A stretch of 64,000 bases of DNA from Algoriphagus terrigena DSM 22685 (GTDB taxonomy: Bacteria > Bacteroidota > Bacteroidia > Cytophagales > Cyclobacteriaceae), in assembly GCF_000429445.1 (NCBI RefSeq), contig NZ_KE386904.1, positions 412,981-476,980 on the forward strand. The letters run 5' to 3'. The position numbers were made by a program, and so were the translations under genes. Positions 41,708-51,300 of the stretch are shown here, in pieces (the stretch's first letter is position 1; every line of letters begins with the position of its first letter). Below the pieces are notes generated by a model that saw only the letters and a list, made by a program, of their open reading frames with translations, did not search any database and was not told the origin of the DNA.

Positions 41708-43216
41708 TTATTTTCTTAGGGTGTCTGCAATGAATTTTTTCAAGTCCTCCCGGAAAAGCTTGGCGGAGGGCAAATGCGTGTACATCATATGGCCCGCCTC
41801 ATAGTAGGTCATGATGATGCGATCTGTCGCTGATTTGGGCAGATCGATATGGGAAATCGAGTGCTCCACTCCGTAAAAAACGGTTGCCAGATCGTAGTAC
41901 CCGTTCATGATCAGAACTTTGACGTTTGGATCTTTGCTGAGCGCGTCGGTCATGTCGGGCACAGTAGTCACCGCTGCATCCGCACCCCAAAAGTTGTTGC
42001 CCTGATGCTTCCAGTCCCATCTGAAGCCTTCCTTGGAATAAGCTGAAGTAGCGTACAGCAAGTCCTTGCTTACGCCCAAACTTCCGTGAAAATAGTCCAG
42101 GAATCCCATCGTGTAAGCGGATGAGATCGCGTCACTCTGCGGATCAGTGAAGGCATCCATGGACATCGGATCGACATTGATTCCCTTGTATCGGGAGTCC
42201 AGACGACCCACCGTCTCTCCTGTCGTACGCAGAAGTTCCTGGAAGTATTCGCTCGCAGTGATCTTCAGGTCGGCTCTCTTCCAGACAGCTGACGAAATCC
42301 CGGTATAATCCTGAAGCTTCTGCGCTACTGCGTTTTCCTCCGCTTCGGAGATCTTGTTTCCTTTGAAAAGAGCCGGCGTGTAGTGATTATCCGTGAAGTC
42401 CCTCACCTCCTGAACAAAAGACGGCAGGTCAGCTCCTTTGTTGGCGACTTTGTCGTGATACCAACTCGTAGCGGCCATGGTGGGCAGATACACGATGTAG
42501 GGAAGATCCTCATTGGGAGCAAAAAACAGTGTCCGCAGGTCAAGGACGGCGGAAACCATGATTACCCCGTTCAGAGCATATCCTCTGTCCAAGAGATAGC
42601 TCATCACACCTGCATTCCGGAAAGTCCCGTAGCTCTCTCCAAGGATGTATTTTGGAGAATTTAATCGATTGTGGGTTTTCAAAAACTGCATGATAAACAA
42701 ACTCACGCTGCGAATGTCCTGGTCAACACCCCAAAAGTCAGCGCCCTTAGCCTCCCCAATCGGAACACTTAGGCCCGTCCCGATGGGATCCATCATTACC
42801 ACGTCTGCTACATCCAGGATTGAAAACTCATTGTTCACCAGCTCGTAAGGTGAAGCTTGGTTGTAGTTGGGATCATCGACCACGATGCGCTTTGGTCCCA
42901 TGATCCCCATGTGTAGCCAATAGGAAGAGGAACCCGGACCGCCGTTATACGCGAACACGATCGGCCGGTCTTTCTCCGGGTTTTCTTTGAAATAGGCTGT
43001 AAACCCAAACAGTGCTATTGGTTTGTTGTTTTCATCCCGCAGCTCCATGGTCCCGGCTTTGGCGTTGAGGTTGATCGTCTTTCCATCGATGACGACCGAC
43101 TGTTTGGATTCAAAGACCTGCGCTGTCGGCTGAGGTCCTGAGGTCGTATCCTTTTTTTCTTGAGCAAAAGAAAAGGTCGCTATGAATAGGAACAAAAGTA
43201 AAAGTTTGATTTTCAT
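41708..43216 (-). CDS. Exported S10-family serine carboxypeptidase
   Basis: A 502-residue protein with signal peptide MKIKLLLLFLFIATFSFA. The alpha/beta-hydrolase fold carries FAYNGGPGSSSYWLHMGIMG (oxyanion hole), the nucleophile S195 in YILGESYGTFR, Asp in MNGYYDLATVFYG (about D442) and His in YEAGHMMYTH (about H476). This is the carboxypeptidase Y family, which trims C-terminal residues from peptides. Bacterial members with signal peptides act in the periplasm or outside. With the following serine hydrolase and the upstream amidohydrolase it forms a minus-strand group of exported peptide- or amide-cleaving enzymes. Confidence 0.92.
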   Translation of the reverse strand: MKIKLLLLFLFIATFSFAQEKKDTTSGPQPTAQVFESKQSVVIDGKTINLNAKAGTMELRDENNKPIALFGFTAYFKENPEKDRPIVFAYNGGPGSSSYWLHMGIMGPKRIVVDDPNYNQASPYELVNNEFSILDVADVVMMDPIGTGLSVPIGEAKGADFWGVDQDIRSVSLFIMQFLKTHNRLNSPKYILGESYGTFRNAGVMSYLLDRGYALNGVIMVSAVLDLRTLFFAPNEDLPYIVYLPTMAATSWYHDKVANKGADLPSFVQEVRDFTDNHYTPALFKGNKISEAEENAVAQKLQDYTGISSAVWKRADLKITASEYFQELLRTTGETVGRLDSRYKGINVDPMSMDAFTDPQSDAISSAYTMGFLDYFHGSLGVSKDLLYATSAYSKEGFRWDWKHQGNNFWGADAAVTTVPDMTDALSKDPNVKVLIMNGYYDLATVFYGVEHSISHIDLPKSATDRIIMTYYEAGHMMYTHLPSAKLFREDLKKFIADTLRK

Positions 43217-43295
43217 ATATATAGTTTGGATTAGAGGTGGTTGGACTGGTTTAACTGGTGGAAAGGTTTTAAAGTTGAAAGGTTGTAACGTTACC

Positions 43296-43330
43296 GAGTA
43301 TCAAGTATCAAGAAGCAAGTATCAAGAAAG
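43296..43330. repeat. GTATCAAGTATCAAG word repeat
   Basis: GAGTATCAAGTATCAAGAAG and CAAGTATCAAGAAAG in tandem, the reverse complement of the CTTGATACTTGATAC strings at 45722-45800 and near 30850. It is followed by ACTG-rich words (43340-43395) of similar degenerate kind. Confidence 0.55.
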
Positions 43331-43392
43331 CTGCGAGAACTGAACACTGATCACTGCGACTGGAAACTGCCTACTGTGTTACTGGCCACTGT

Positions 43393-44670
43393 CTACTGCT
43401 TATACACTTTCCCTTCTTTCATCACGAAAGAGACGTCCTTCATGACCTTGATATCCTCGTCGGGATTTCCGGATACGGCGATGATGTCGGCAATCTTTCC
43501 GGCTTCGATCGTCCCCAGTTTGGCTTCGATCCCCAGAAGCTGCGCGGCATTCAAGGTAGCTGCTTGAATGGCTTCCAGGTTTGGCATCCCAACTTCGGTC
43601 ATGTACAGAAATTCGCGATAGTTTTCGCCATGCGGAAATACCCCAGCATCCGTTCCAAAGGCGATTTTTACTCCTCTCTTATAGGCTTTACCAAAAGTCT
43701 CCTGAATCTGGGCACCAATGCTCATAGCTTTGTCTCTCACCACCGGTGGGTAGTAGCCCGGGATTTTGGCGTATTCGGCGGCAGACATCCCGGCAGTCAC
43801 GGTTGGCACATACCAGGTTCCCGCCTCGATCATCATATCCATGGTCTCCTCCGTCATCATCGTGCCGTGCTCTATTGAGTGGATTCCGGCCTTCACCGCT
43901 CTTTTCATCCCCTCATCCCCGTGTGCATGCGCCGCAACAGTGATCCCAAAATCCTTCGCTGTCCGAACCACCGCGTCCAACTCATCCTGCTGAAACTGGG
44001 GAGCCGAGCCATCTCTGGCCACTGACAACACTCCACCTGTGGCGGTTACTTTGATCACATCTGAACCGTATTTTACAGCCTGCCGAACCGCCTTTCGCGC
44101 GTCGTCATCTCCATTGATCACGCCTTCGTCCGGACCCGGATCACGCATCAAATCTCTTCTTACTCCGTTGGTGGGGTCTGCGTGCCCGCCAGTCGGAGCG
44201 ATAGACTTGCCCGCGGTGTAGATTCTCGGGCCCACAACCAAGCCGCTGTTGATGGCATTTCGCAGAGCGATATTCACCCCCGATCCGCCAAGATCACGGA
44301 CGGTGGTAAAACCGGACATCAGCGTGATGTGCGCATAAGGCAGCGCCTTGTACGCGACATCGGCTTCGTTGTCGCGAAATCCATCCACATAGCGGGTTGG
44401 GCTGGTCTGGCTTTCGATGTGGACGTGCATGTCCATCAGTCCAGGCATGACGGTCGCGTTCTTCAAGTCAATGGTTTTGTCTTCGGCGGTCCCGTTTTGG
44501 TAGCCGGAGGACACCGAGAGAATCTTGTCTGCTTCGACGACGATGGTCTGCTCGGTAAGGACTTTTTTTGTTTTGACATCGATCAGGCGCCCGGCGTGGA
44601 TGTATGTTTTTTGGGCAAAAACAGAAAGAGAAAACATCAGGGCAAAGCCTGAGAGTAAAATTTTCTTCAT
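43393..44670 (-). CDS. Exported amidohydrolase (prolidase/imidazolonepropionase-like)
   Basis: A metal-dependent amidohydrolase of 425 residues from the ATG at 44670, where MKKILLSGFALMFSLSVFA is a clear signal peptide; an in-frame start 57 bases further upstream only adds unlikely residues. Metal ligands appear as the HxH of VMPGLMDMHVHIE, the Lys region VIKVTATGGVLS, AAHAHGDEG, HSIEHGTM and FGTDAGVFPHGENYREF. The closing GTIEAGKIADIIAV is typical. This subgroup includes Xaa-Pro/Xaa-Arg dipeptidases and related cyclic amide hydrolases. The signal peptide fits a periplasmic dipeptidase, matching the S10 peptidase gene downstream, but substrate is not proven. Confidence 0.88.
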   Translation of the reverse strand: MKKILLSGFALMFSLSVFAQKTYIHAGRLIDVKTKKVLTEQTIVVEADKILSVSSGYQNGTAEDKTIDLKNATVMPGLMDMHVHIESQTSPTRYVDGFRDNEADVAYKALPYAHITLMSGFTTVRDLGGSGVNIALRNAINSGLVVGPRIYTAGKSIAPTGGHADPTNGVRRDLMRDPGPDEGVINGDDDARKAVRQAVKYGSDVIKVTATGGVLSVARDGSAPQFQQDELDAVVRTAKDFGITVAAHAHGDEGMKRAVKAGIHSIEHGTMMTEETMDMMIEAGTWYVPTVTAGMSAAEYAKIPGYYPPVVRDKAMSIGAQIQETFGKAYKRGVKIAFGTDAGVFPHGENYREFLYMTEVGMPNLEAIQAATLNAAQLLGIEAKLGTIEAGKIADIIAVSGNPDEDIKVMKDVSFVMKEGKVYKQ

Positions 44671-44760
44671 GGGTAATGGGATTGGTGGTTGTCTGAGTAA
44701 GATAAACCAATATATGATTATCCGCAATTCAGCCAGTGGAACTCATGAAATTCTTACATA

Positions 44761-44811
44761 CGGACGATCCGTCCACGGACCACGGACAACAGTCCACAGC
44801 AGCTCGAAATT
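44761..44811 (+). repeat. GTCCACGGAC-type intergenic repeat, copy 3
   Basis: CGGACGATCCGTCCACGGAC, CACGGACAACAGTCCACAGC and AGCTCG in succession; the AACAGTCCAC words recall the repeats at 30501 and 37099, in a more diverged form. Confidence 0.4.
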
Positions 44812-44892
44812 GATTCCAAACTGATTAGTGGTAAGAAAGCGGATACCCGGAAATCAGTATTGAGGATCAAAAACCCGGACAAAAAATTCGAA

Positions 44893-44927
44893 GATTTGAG
44901 ATTTGAGATTTGAGATTTGAGATTTTT
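44893..44927. repeat. Tandem 7-base repeat (GAGATTT)
   Basis: About five head-to-tail copies of GAGATTT lie between the amidohydrolase and GNAT genes. It is AT-rich, noncoding and could vary in length. Confidence 0.8.
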
Positions 44928-44946
44928 CATTCTCAATTCATAATTC

Positions 44947-45354
44947 CTAATTCAATTCCTCTCCGGGTTTCAATTGGTAACAGCGCTCGTGTAGTTTGAA
45001 TCCCAGTTTCTGGTAGAATGGCTCAGCATCTTCTGCCGCAAAAAGTATAAGGCGCGCGTCCTGAGCCAAATCCCGGGTGAATTGAAGCATTTTCCTGCCA
45101 ATACCTTTTCCTTGATAGGCTTTGGCCACTGCCAAATCCGCGATGAAACACCTGTAACACTGATCCGTCAGAGCCCTAAGAAATCCAACAAGTTGGCCAT
45201 TCTCACGGGCTGTCACGAGCAGGTTGGAACCTTCGATCATCCGCTGAAGGTGCTCGGGATCATCCATAGGCCTTCTTTTGCCCAGACCGGAATCATCAAG
45301 AATAAAAACATATTCCTCCAGGGTGATGCTCGACTCAACTTGGAATGTGATCAT
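44947..45354 (-). CDS. GNAT-family N-acetyltransferase
   Basis: A 135-residue acetyl-CoA-dependent transferase. Strands VTARENGQLVGFLRALTD and CFIADLAVAKAYQGKGIGRK contain the GNAT core: the Gln/Arg-x-x-Gly-x-Gly/Ala acetyl-CoA loop is YQGKGIGRKML (about residues 80-90). The end DAEPFYQKLGFKLHERCY supplies the usual FYxKxGF motif. It resembles small stand-alone members with unknown amine substrates. Another GNAT gene lies 36 bases upstream in the same direction, so the two may be cotranscribed. Confidence 0.87.
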   Translation of the reverse strand: MITFQVESSITLEEYVFILDDSGLGKRRPMDDPEHLQRMIEGSNLLVTARENGQLVGFLRALTDQCYRCFIADLAVAKAYQGKGIGRKMLQFTRDLAQDARLILFAAEDAEPFYQKLGFKLHERCYQLKPGEELN

Positions 45355-45390
45355 TGCATTGCCGGTTTTTCAACGATGGAGAACCCGAAG

Positions 45391-45672
45391 TTAACTTAAG
45401 ACATCCTGCAAATCCGCCCGCTTCTTGAAGGTCGCGTTGGCAAAGGGGCAAAGCGGAATGACTTTGATTTCCTCTTTTCGGACAAAGTCCACCAGTGCTT
45501 CCAATAATTTCGCACCGACTCCCTGCCCTTTCAGGCTTTCGTCCACCTCAGTGTGCTCGATGATCATCTTCTTTGGCCCCGCCATCACATAGACCATTTC
45601 GGCGATTCGCTTATCTCCTTCTGCGAGAAAAAATGAGCCTCTTCGGCCGTCGAATTGATGTTGAATTTCCAT
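45391..45672 (-). CDS. Small GNAT-like N-acetyltransferase (YjdJ type)
   Basis: A 93-residue minimal acetyltransferase of the GCN5-related YjdJ/GTLF3B type. It starts EIQHQFDGRRGSFFLAEGDK, has MIIEHTEVDESLKGQGVGAK with the GxGxxG-like acetyl-CoA loop GQGVGAKLLEALVDFV, and ends EIKVIPLCPFANATFKKR, where the Cys-Pro-Phe-Ala is a conserved site of this subgroup. Substrates of the subgroup are unknown. It is the first gene of a likely two-gene minus-strand unit with the GNAT gene at 44947. Confidence 0.85.
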   Translation of the reverse strand: MEIQHQFDGRRGSFFLAEGDKRIAEMVYVMAGPKKMIIEHTEVDESLKGQGVGAKLLEALVDFVRKEEIKVIPLCPFANATFKKRADLQDVLS

Positions 45673-45721
45673 GAGAAAGAGTCAGTCGTTAATTGTTAAG
45701 GGTTAAGGAATAAAGGTTAAT

Positions 45722-45800
45722 TAGCAACATTACTTGATACTTAAATCTTGCTACTTGGTTCTTGGCTCTTGATACTTGATACTTAAATCTTGCCACTTAT
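45722..45800. repeat. CTTGATACTTGATAC word repeat
   Basis: A degenerate string of TACTTGATACTTAAATCTTG, CTACTTGG, CTCTTGATACTTGATACTT and another TAAATCTTGCCACTT. The unit ACTTGATACTTAAATCTTG occurs twice within 70 bases. It lies between VOC and GNAT genes. Confidence 0.6.
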
Positions 45801-45808
45801 TTCAAAAA

Positions 45809-46228
45809 TCAGCTTCTCGTCCTGCCTTCGACGATGCCGCCGTAGACATCATCCACAGGTTCCCAAAGTTCGATACTGTGTCCGTCGGGATCCAGGATAT
45901 GAACGAACTTCCCGTAGTCATAGACTGCTATTTCATCCAGAATAGTGACGCCTTCGGATTTCAACTCCTCTACCAATTCCACCAGGTTTTCCACCCGATA
46001 GTTGATCATGAAATCTTTTTCGGAAGGCTTGAAATAGTCGGTGTCATCTTTCATCGGAGACCATTGAGAAAAGCCCATCTTCTCAGGCTCCTCACTGCTT
46101 CTCCACTCGAAAGTCGTCCCATACTTGTCTGTATTCAATCCCAAGTGCTTTTGGTACCACGATTTTGTTGCACCAGGATCTTTTACCTTAAAGAAAACAC
46201 CTCCTATGCCCGTGACGCGTTTTTTCAT
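45809..46228 (-). CDS. VOC-superfamily (glyoxalase/bleomycin-resistance-like) protein
   Basis: A 139-residue protein with the paired beta-alpha-beta-beta-beta units of the vicinal oxygen chelate fold: VTGIGGVFFKVKDPGATKSW, YQKHLGLNTDKYGTTFEW, MINYRVENLVELVEELKSEG and KFVHILDPDGHSIELWEPV. His in FVHILDPDG and Glu in IELWEP match positions that bind metal in glyoxalase-like members. The reaction cannot be told from sequence. The gene ends with basic residues and lies 11 bases beyond the kdsB stop in the same direction, so it is likely in one transcript with kdsB. Confidence 0.86.
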   Translation of the reverse strand: MKKRVTGIGGVFFKVKDPGATKSWYQKHLGLNTDKYGTTFEWRSSEEPEKMGFSQWSPMKDDTDYFKPSEKDFMINYRVENLVELVEELKSEGVTILDEIAVYDYGKFVHILDPDGHSIELWEPVDDVYGGIVEGRTRS

Positions 46229-46239
46229 AATTGGGATTA

Positions 46240-46965
46240 TTAAAGTATACTCTTCAAAAAATTCCTTGCCCGGTCCAGATCCTCTTTGGTGTCAATGGCA
46301 ATGGCCTGATGCTCGGTTTCCACCATCTTGATCTTCACGCCACGCTCGATCAGCCGCAGCTGCTCCAGCATCTCGATCTGCTCCAGTCTCCCCTTGGGCC
46401 AGGAGGTGAATTCCAGCAATAGCTCCCGCATGTAGGCGTAAACCCCCACGTGCTTCCAATAAAATATATCCTCCGTCCGCTCCCTATTGAAGGGAATCGG
46501 GGATCTGGAAAAGTAGATTGCGTTCTTCTTTTCATCCAGCACGACTTTCACCGTGTTGGGATTGTAGGCTTCATCCTCCGAAATCCGACACATGAGCGAG
46601 GCCATCTTCACCTTGGGTTTGTCAAAGACTGCCACCAGATCCTGAAGAGACCTTGGGTCCTGAAATGGCTCATCGCCCTGCACGTTGACAATCAAATCTG
46701 CATCCACTGCCTCCAGGGCTTCGGCAATCCGGTCAGAACCGCTTTGATGGATTTTCTTGCTCATAAACACGTTGCCACCCAAATCCAAGATCTGTCTCTC
46801 GATCTCCTTGTGATCGGTAACGACCCAGACTTCATCAAAAACTCCCGTAGCGACGGAGCTGACGTAGGTCCGTTGGATCACCGAAATTCCGCCCAAGTCT
46901 TGAATCAACTTGGCAGGCAGGCGGGTTGACGCATATCGGGCGGGGATGAGAGCAGCTGTTTTCAT
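46240..46965 (-). CDS. kdsB: CMP-Kdo synthetase
   Basis: A 3-deoxy-manno-octulosonate cytidylyltransferase of 241 residues from the ATG at 46965, where KTAALIPARYASTRLPAKLI gives the standard N-terminus; an upstream in-frame ATG at 47088 adds 41 residues with no family likeness. Further motifs: VVTDHKEIERQI, SGSDRIAEALEAVDADLIVN, VQGDEPFQDPRSLQDLV, VLDEKKNAIYFSRSPIPFNR, KHVGVYAYMRELLLEF and EQLRLIERG. It activates Kdo for the lipid A-core region of lipopolysaccharide. No other Kdo gene is in the window. A TATCTTTG box on the minus strand about 200 bases upstream may be its promoter. Confidence 0.93.
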   Translation of the reverse strand: MKTAALIPARYASTRLPAKLIQDLGGISVIQRTYVSSVATGVFDEVWVVTDHKEIERQILDLGGNVFMSKKIHQSGSDRIAEALEAVDADLIVNVQGDEPFQDPRSLQDLVAVFDKPKVKMASLMCRISEDEAYNPNTVKVVLDEKKNAIYFSRSPIPFNRERTEDIFYWKHVGVYAYMRELLLEFTSWPKGRLEQIEMLEQLRLIERGVKIKMVETEHQAIAIDTKEDLDRARNFLKSIL

Positions 46966-47396
46966 TTTGTCTGAGATAGAAGAAAAGTAAAAGATCGAAA
47001 ATATGCCGAGTTGAGTAGTCCGGAGATCGTCTTTCCCCCTCATCCCATGTTCCAGCTGAGAAAAACGTCTCCTTCGTTTAAACTCCATTTGGTACTTGCT
47101 TGAACATCAAAAGATTGGACCTTTTAGATCCAACCCCAGGTGATTTGAGCTCAGCGATCCAAAGATATAGAAAATCGGGAACATGATAAACGAGACGATA
47201 GGTATCTGGGTTGACTGAGGCTGCTAAGTTTCGGAGATCTTTTTTGTGAAACATCAGCAAAGGTTTTCGATAAAAGCGTTCCCAGAAACCCGGTCATCTG
47301 TTCCTATCAGCCGCCACCGGCAATTTTATGCCACTGAATATCAATGCTTTTGAAAATATTCTTTGTAAATTATTGGGAACGAAAAACCCAAAAGCC

Positions 47397-47840
47397 ATGA
47401 ACACTATCACAAAAATCGAACACTGGGCTGACACCCACCATCCGCAATGGATAGACTTCGTCCGAATTATCCTGGGACTGTTCATCCTCTACAAAGGAAT
47501 CCTGTTTATCTCCGACACCGGTGCGTTGTTGGCTCTCATGAAGACTGCTGATCTCCAATTCGTCAATCTCGGACTGGCTCACTATGTCGCCTTTGCGCAT
47601 TTGGTCGGCGGGATCTTGATTGCCATGGGCCTGGTCACACGCTTCGCGATCCTGTTTCAAATTCCAATCTTGCTGGTAGCCGTCTTTCTCGTCAATGCCC
47701 AACCTGGATTTTTATCGGTTTCAAACAATCTTGAGTTTGGCATTTCCCTGATCGTTCTGATTCTGCTGGTCACCTTCTTGATCTATGGATCCGGCAAGTT
47801 TTCGGTGGATCATTGGATGAAACAGCACCCGACTTGGTAG
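47397..47840 (+). CDS. DoxX-family membrane protein
   Basis: A 147-residue protein with four membrane segments: FVRIILGLFILYKGILFI, AHYVAFAHLVGGILIAMGLV, FAILFQIPILLVAVFLV and GISLIVLILLVTFLIYG. The arrangement and the His-x-x-Gly-Gly in helix 2 match DoxX-like proteins. Members have been linked to redox balance and sulfur metabolism, but many are uncharacterised. Start is set at the ATG at 47397 (MNTITKIEHWADTHH); an in-frame ATG 69 bases upstream would add an unlikely leader. It is transcribed divergently from kdsB and shows no partner. Confidence 0.8.
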   Translation: MNTITKIEHWADTHHPQWIDFVRIILGLFILYKGILFISDTGALLALMKTADLQFVNLGLAHYVAFAHLVGGILIAMGLVTRFAILFQIPILLVAVFLVNAQPGFLSVSNNLEFGISLIVLILLVTFLIYGSGKFSVDHWMKQHPTW

Positions 47841-48349
47841 CGGCCAAAACGTATCCATCAACAACCCGGGTTGCGGATAAAGCCTGAGGACGTCGATGGT
47901 AACGATGCCTGGCTTTAGAGGAGCGGACAGAGGCGAGGCTGATATCCAGTCTTGGCTTGAAACCGAATGTGCGTTTGTTCCAACGATGGTAAAGCGGCAG
48001 GAGACCATGAGGCTTGACTCTCCGCCTATATTTCATCAACCCTTTTCAAATCGCTTCGATACTTCCGAGGCCGGAAAGCCCGGACCAACTAATCTGCTCG
48101 AGCTCTTCGATCCGAATCCGCTTGTAAAGAAACACTATGATCGAAATGGCAGACCGAAGTTCTAATAAATATTTATTTTCCTTTTGTAAAATGTGCAAAT
48201 AGTGACCGGCCGAATTTTTTCGCCTGAGATATATTGCCCATAGATTTGCGCCTCCCTGTCAGTGGCGACATAGAACACTATCTACAAGAGACTTACGTCA
48301 AAACTTTCAGGAGTATTTTTAATTTCTAACTTTTAAACAAACACGGAAA
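47841..48349. other. Intergenic region ahead of the protease cassette
   Basis: About 510 bases. Short overlapping open frames on both strands (for example 47896-48165) show no recognisable protein features and could be decayed coding DNA, but I could not identify a parent. The last 110 bases hold the likely promoter and leader of the protease gene. Confidence 0.5.
48241..48248 (+). promoter_or_regulatory. Putative -7 box of the protease gene
   Basis: TAGATTTG matches TAnnTTTG exactly and lies about 100 bases ahead of the protease ATG. The -33 region is T-rich (TTTTTTC) but lacks a clear TTG. Confidence 0.4.
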
Positions 48350-51300
48350 ATGGCAACAAAGACCCTATCCAAAAGCCAACCCAATCTTCAGGAATTGGTA
48401 GTCATCTTTAAGGATGACGCACAGGTTGACACCACGAAAAACACCTTCCGAACTACAAAAGGAGATTCAGCGAAGGCCCTGAACACCACTCTCAAGCGGT
48501 TGAAAAGTAAAGTCCAACCGATCTTCAATCCTTCGATCAAGCTGGATACGATGCCTGCGCAATTCAGGTCGTTCGCCAAAGCTGCCCACCTGAATCCGGC
48601 AGCCTTTTTCATGGTCCAAAGTGAGTCCAATCTTGAAGGACTATTGCAGGAATTTTTAAAAGACCCGCTAGTGGAAGGTGCTTATATCAAGCCGCCTGCG
48701 GAAGATCCAAACAGCGCTTGGAAAAGCCCGGATTTCACCGGAAATCAAGGCTATCTGGATGCCGCGCCAGGGGGGATTGATGCGAAGTTTTCCTGGAAAT
48801 TTGCGGGGGGAAAAGGAGACGGAATAGGAGTCACCGACGTGGAACAGGGATTCAACCTCACCCATGAAGACCTGCGCAGCAAGATCTCAAGCATCCTGGG
48901 CGGAAACAATGTGGCTTCTTCCCGGGACCATGGCACAGCCGTGTTGGGAGTCATTGCCGGCGCAGCAAACGGGATTGGAATGAGTGGGATAAGTTCCAAC
49001 GTCCAACTCAGGGCGATCTCCCATAACGGCCAGGGTACGGCCCAGGCGATCATCAACGCAGCCGACGCAAGCAAGGCCGGCGATATTATCCTGCTTGAAG
49101 TCCACCGGGCAGGCCCAGCCTATGATTTTCAAAAAGTAGACGGCCAACGTGGCTTTATCGCCATCGAATTTTGGCCCGATGACTTTGCTGCGGTCACCTA
49201 TGCGACATCCAAGGGGATCATCGTAGTGGAAGCCGCAGGCAACGGGATGGAGAATTTTGACCTCGAGATCTACAACAAAAGACCCTCTGGATGGCCTAAC
49301 AGCTGGAAAAACCCCTTCAATCCAGCAAATCCCCAATCCGGAGCAATCATCGTCGGCGCCGGTGCCTCTCCCTCTTCCACAATGGATCGGAGTATCCTGA
49401 GTTTTTCTAACTGGGGCAAGCGGGTGGATGTCCAAGGCTGGGGACATAACGTCGCCACCACGGGCTATGGGAATCTACAGGGCGACAAGTTTGTCTGCCT
49501 CGACCCTGCCAATAGCTGGACCGTCGAAGCCGGCTATCCGAAATCCCCGATAGGTGTTGGCCCGGGGTTTCTAAGCGCTATGGGCAATGGAATCAGTGCT
49601 TCATTTTGGTGCGACCATAACCAAAAAGTCTACTTTTTTAAGAAAGACGAGTATTACCGCGTTGATCCGAACAACGGCTGGACAGTAGAGACTGGCTATC
49701 CAAAGCCAATTGCCGGCAACTGGCCCGGAATGCCGTCGGATTTTGCGGAAGGGATCGATGCTGCGCTTTGGAGCGAAACCAACAAGCGGGTCTATTTCTT
49801 CAAAGGAAACCAATATGTCAAGATCAATCCCTCTGTGAGCTGGGACGTCGAGGCAGGATATCCCAAGCCAATTTCAGGAAACTGGCCGGGATTTCCTTCT
49901 TCCTTCGCGGCCGGAGTGGACGCAGCTATATTCAGCTATACCAACAACAGGATCTATTTTTTCAAAGGAGACAAATACCTGAGGATCAACCCATCGGTAT
50001 CATGGGATGTGGAAGCCGGATACCCCAAGAGTATCAGCACAAGTTGGAACAATCTGCCATCCGAGTTTAACCGCGGCGTGAATGCTGCATTTTGGGACAA
50101 AACGACCAGCAAAGTATTTTTCCTTAAGACAGAAGATCTGTGGTACACCTCTTCCTTTAACGGAACTTCCAGCGCATCGCCGGTAGTCACGGGAGCCGTG
50201 GCCTGTATTCAGGGCAGACTAAAAGCCCGGGGAAAGGCGCTGCTTACCTCCGACGGCATGCGAAATCTCCTCCGCAGCACGGGCTCACCCCAGCAGCGTT
50301 TGAGCGGCAGCAACGAAACCAATGATGATTCCAACTGGAGAGGGCTCAATGCCAGCTTCGGAAGTGGGTTTGATGCGGCGCTGTGGAACGGCAAATCAAA
50401 CAACATGTACTTCTTCAAAGGATCGCAATATGTAAAAGTAAATCCCGCAAACAACTGGAACATCGAACCAGGATATCCCAAACCAATAGCAGGAAACTGG
50501 CCCGGACTGCCCGAAAGCTTCCAATCCGACATCAACGCAGCTCTCTGGAGTGAGACCAACAAAAAGGTCTACATGTTTAAAGGCAGCGAATTTGTCAGGA
50601 TGGACCCATTCAACAACTGGACTGTGGAAGCCGGGTATCCAAAACCGATCGCTGGCAACTGGCCTGGTTTTCCCGCTTCCTTTGCCTCAGGAGTCGACGA
50701 GGCCCTGTATAGCAAGACCAACAACAAGATCTACTTCTTCAAAGGAAACGAGTTTATCAGGATTGACCCGGCCGTAAGCTGGAGTGTAGAGGCAGGATAT
50801 CCCAAGCCAATCGCAGGGAATTGGCCCGGAATGCCAGCTGATTTCGCCTCCGGCGTTGACGCTGCCGTTTGGAGTGGAACCAACGACAAGATCTATTTCT
50901 TCAAAGGAGAAAAGTATGTCCGGATCTCTCCGCTTACCAGCTGGAACGTCGAACCCGGATATCCTCAGATCATCGCACGGCAGCGAATTGGCAATAGGCC
51001 CAACTTGCGGCAGGTCTACCAGCAACTCAACCTGGATTCGAATTGGCCGGGATTCCCGGCAGCTTTCGGCCGAAGCTTGGATGCAGCCCTGTGGAGCGAT
51101 CCCAACAAGAAGGTGTACTTCTTCAAAGACAACCAGTACCTCAAGGTCGACCCTTTTAACAACTGGGAAGTAGAAGCCGGATATCCAAAATCCATCGCCT
51201 CTGGCTGGCCGGGATTCCCCGCAACTTTTGCCTCTGGAGTAAACGCCTCGCTTTGGGCAAAAACCAACAACAGAATCTACTTCTTCAAAGGTGATCAATA

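Noticed and set aside
47896..48165. An 89-codon plus-strand open frame after the DoxX gene
   Set aside because: No recognisable motif, competing open frames on the other strand, and no clear start signal; left as intergenic.
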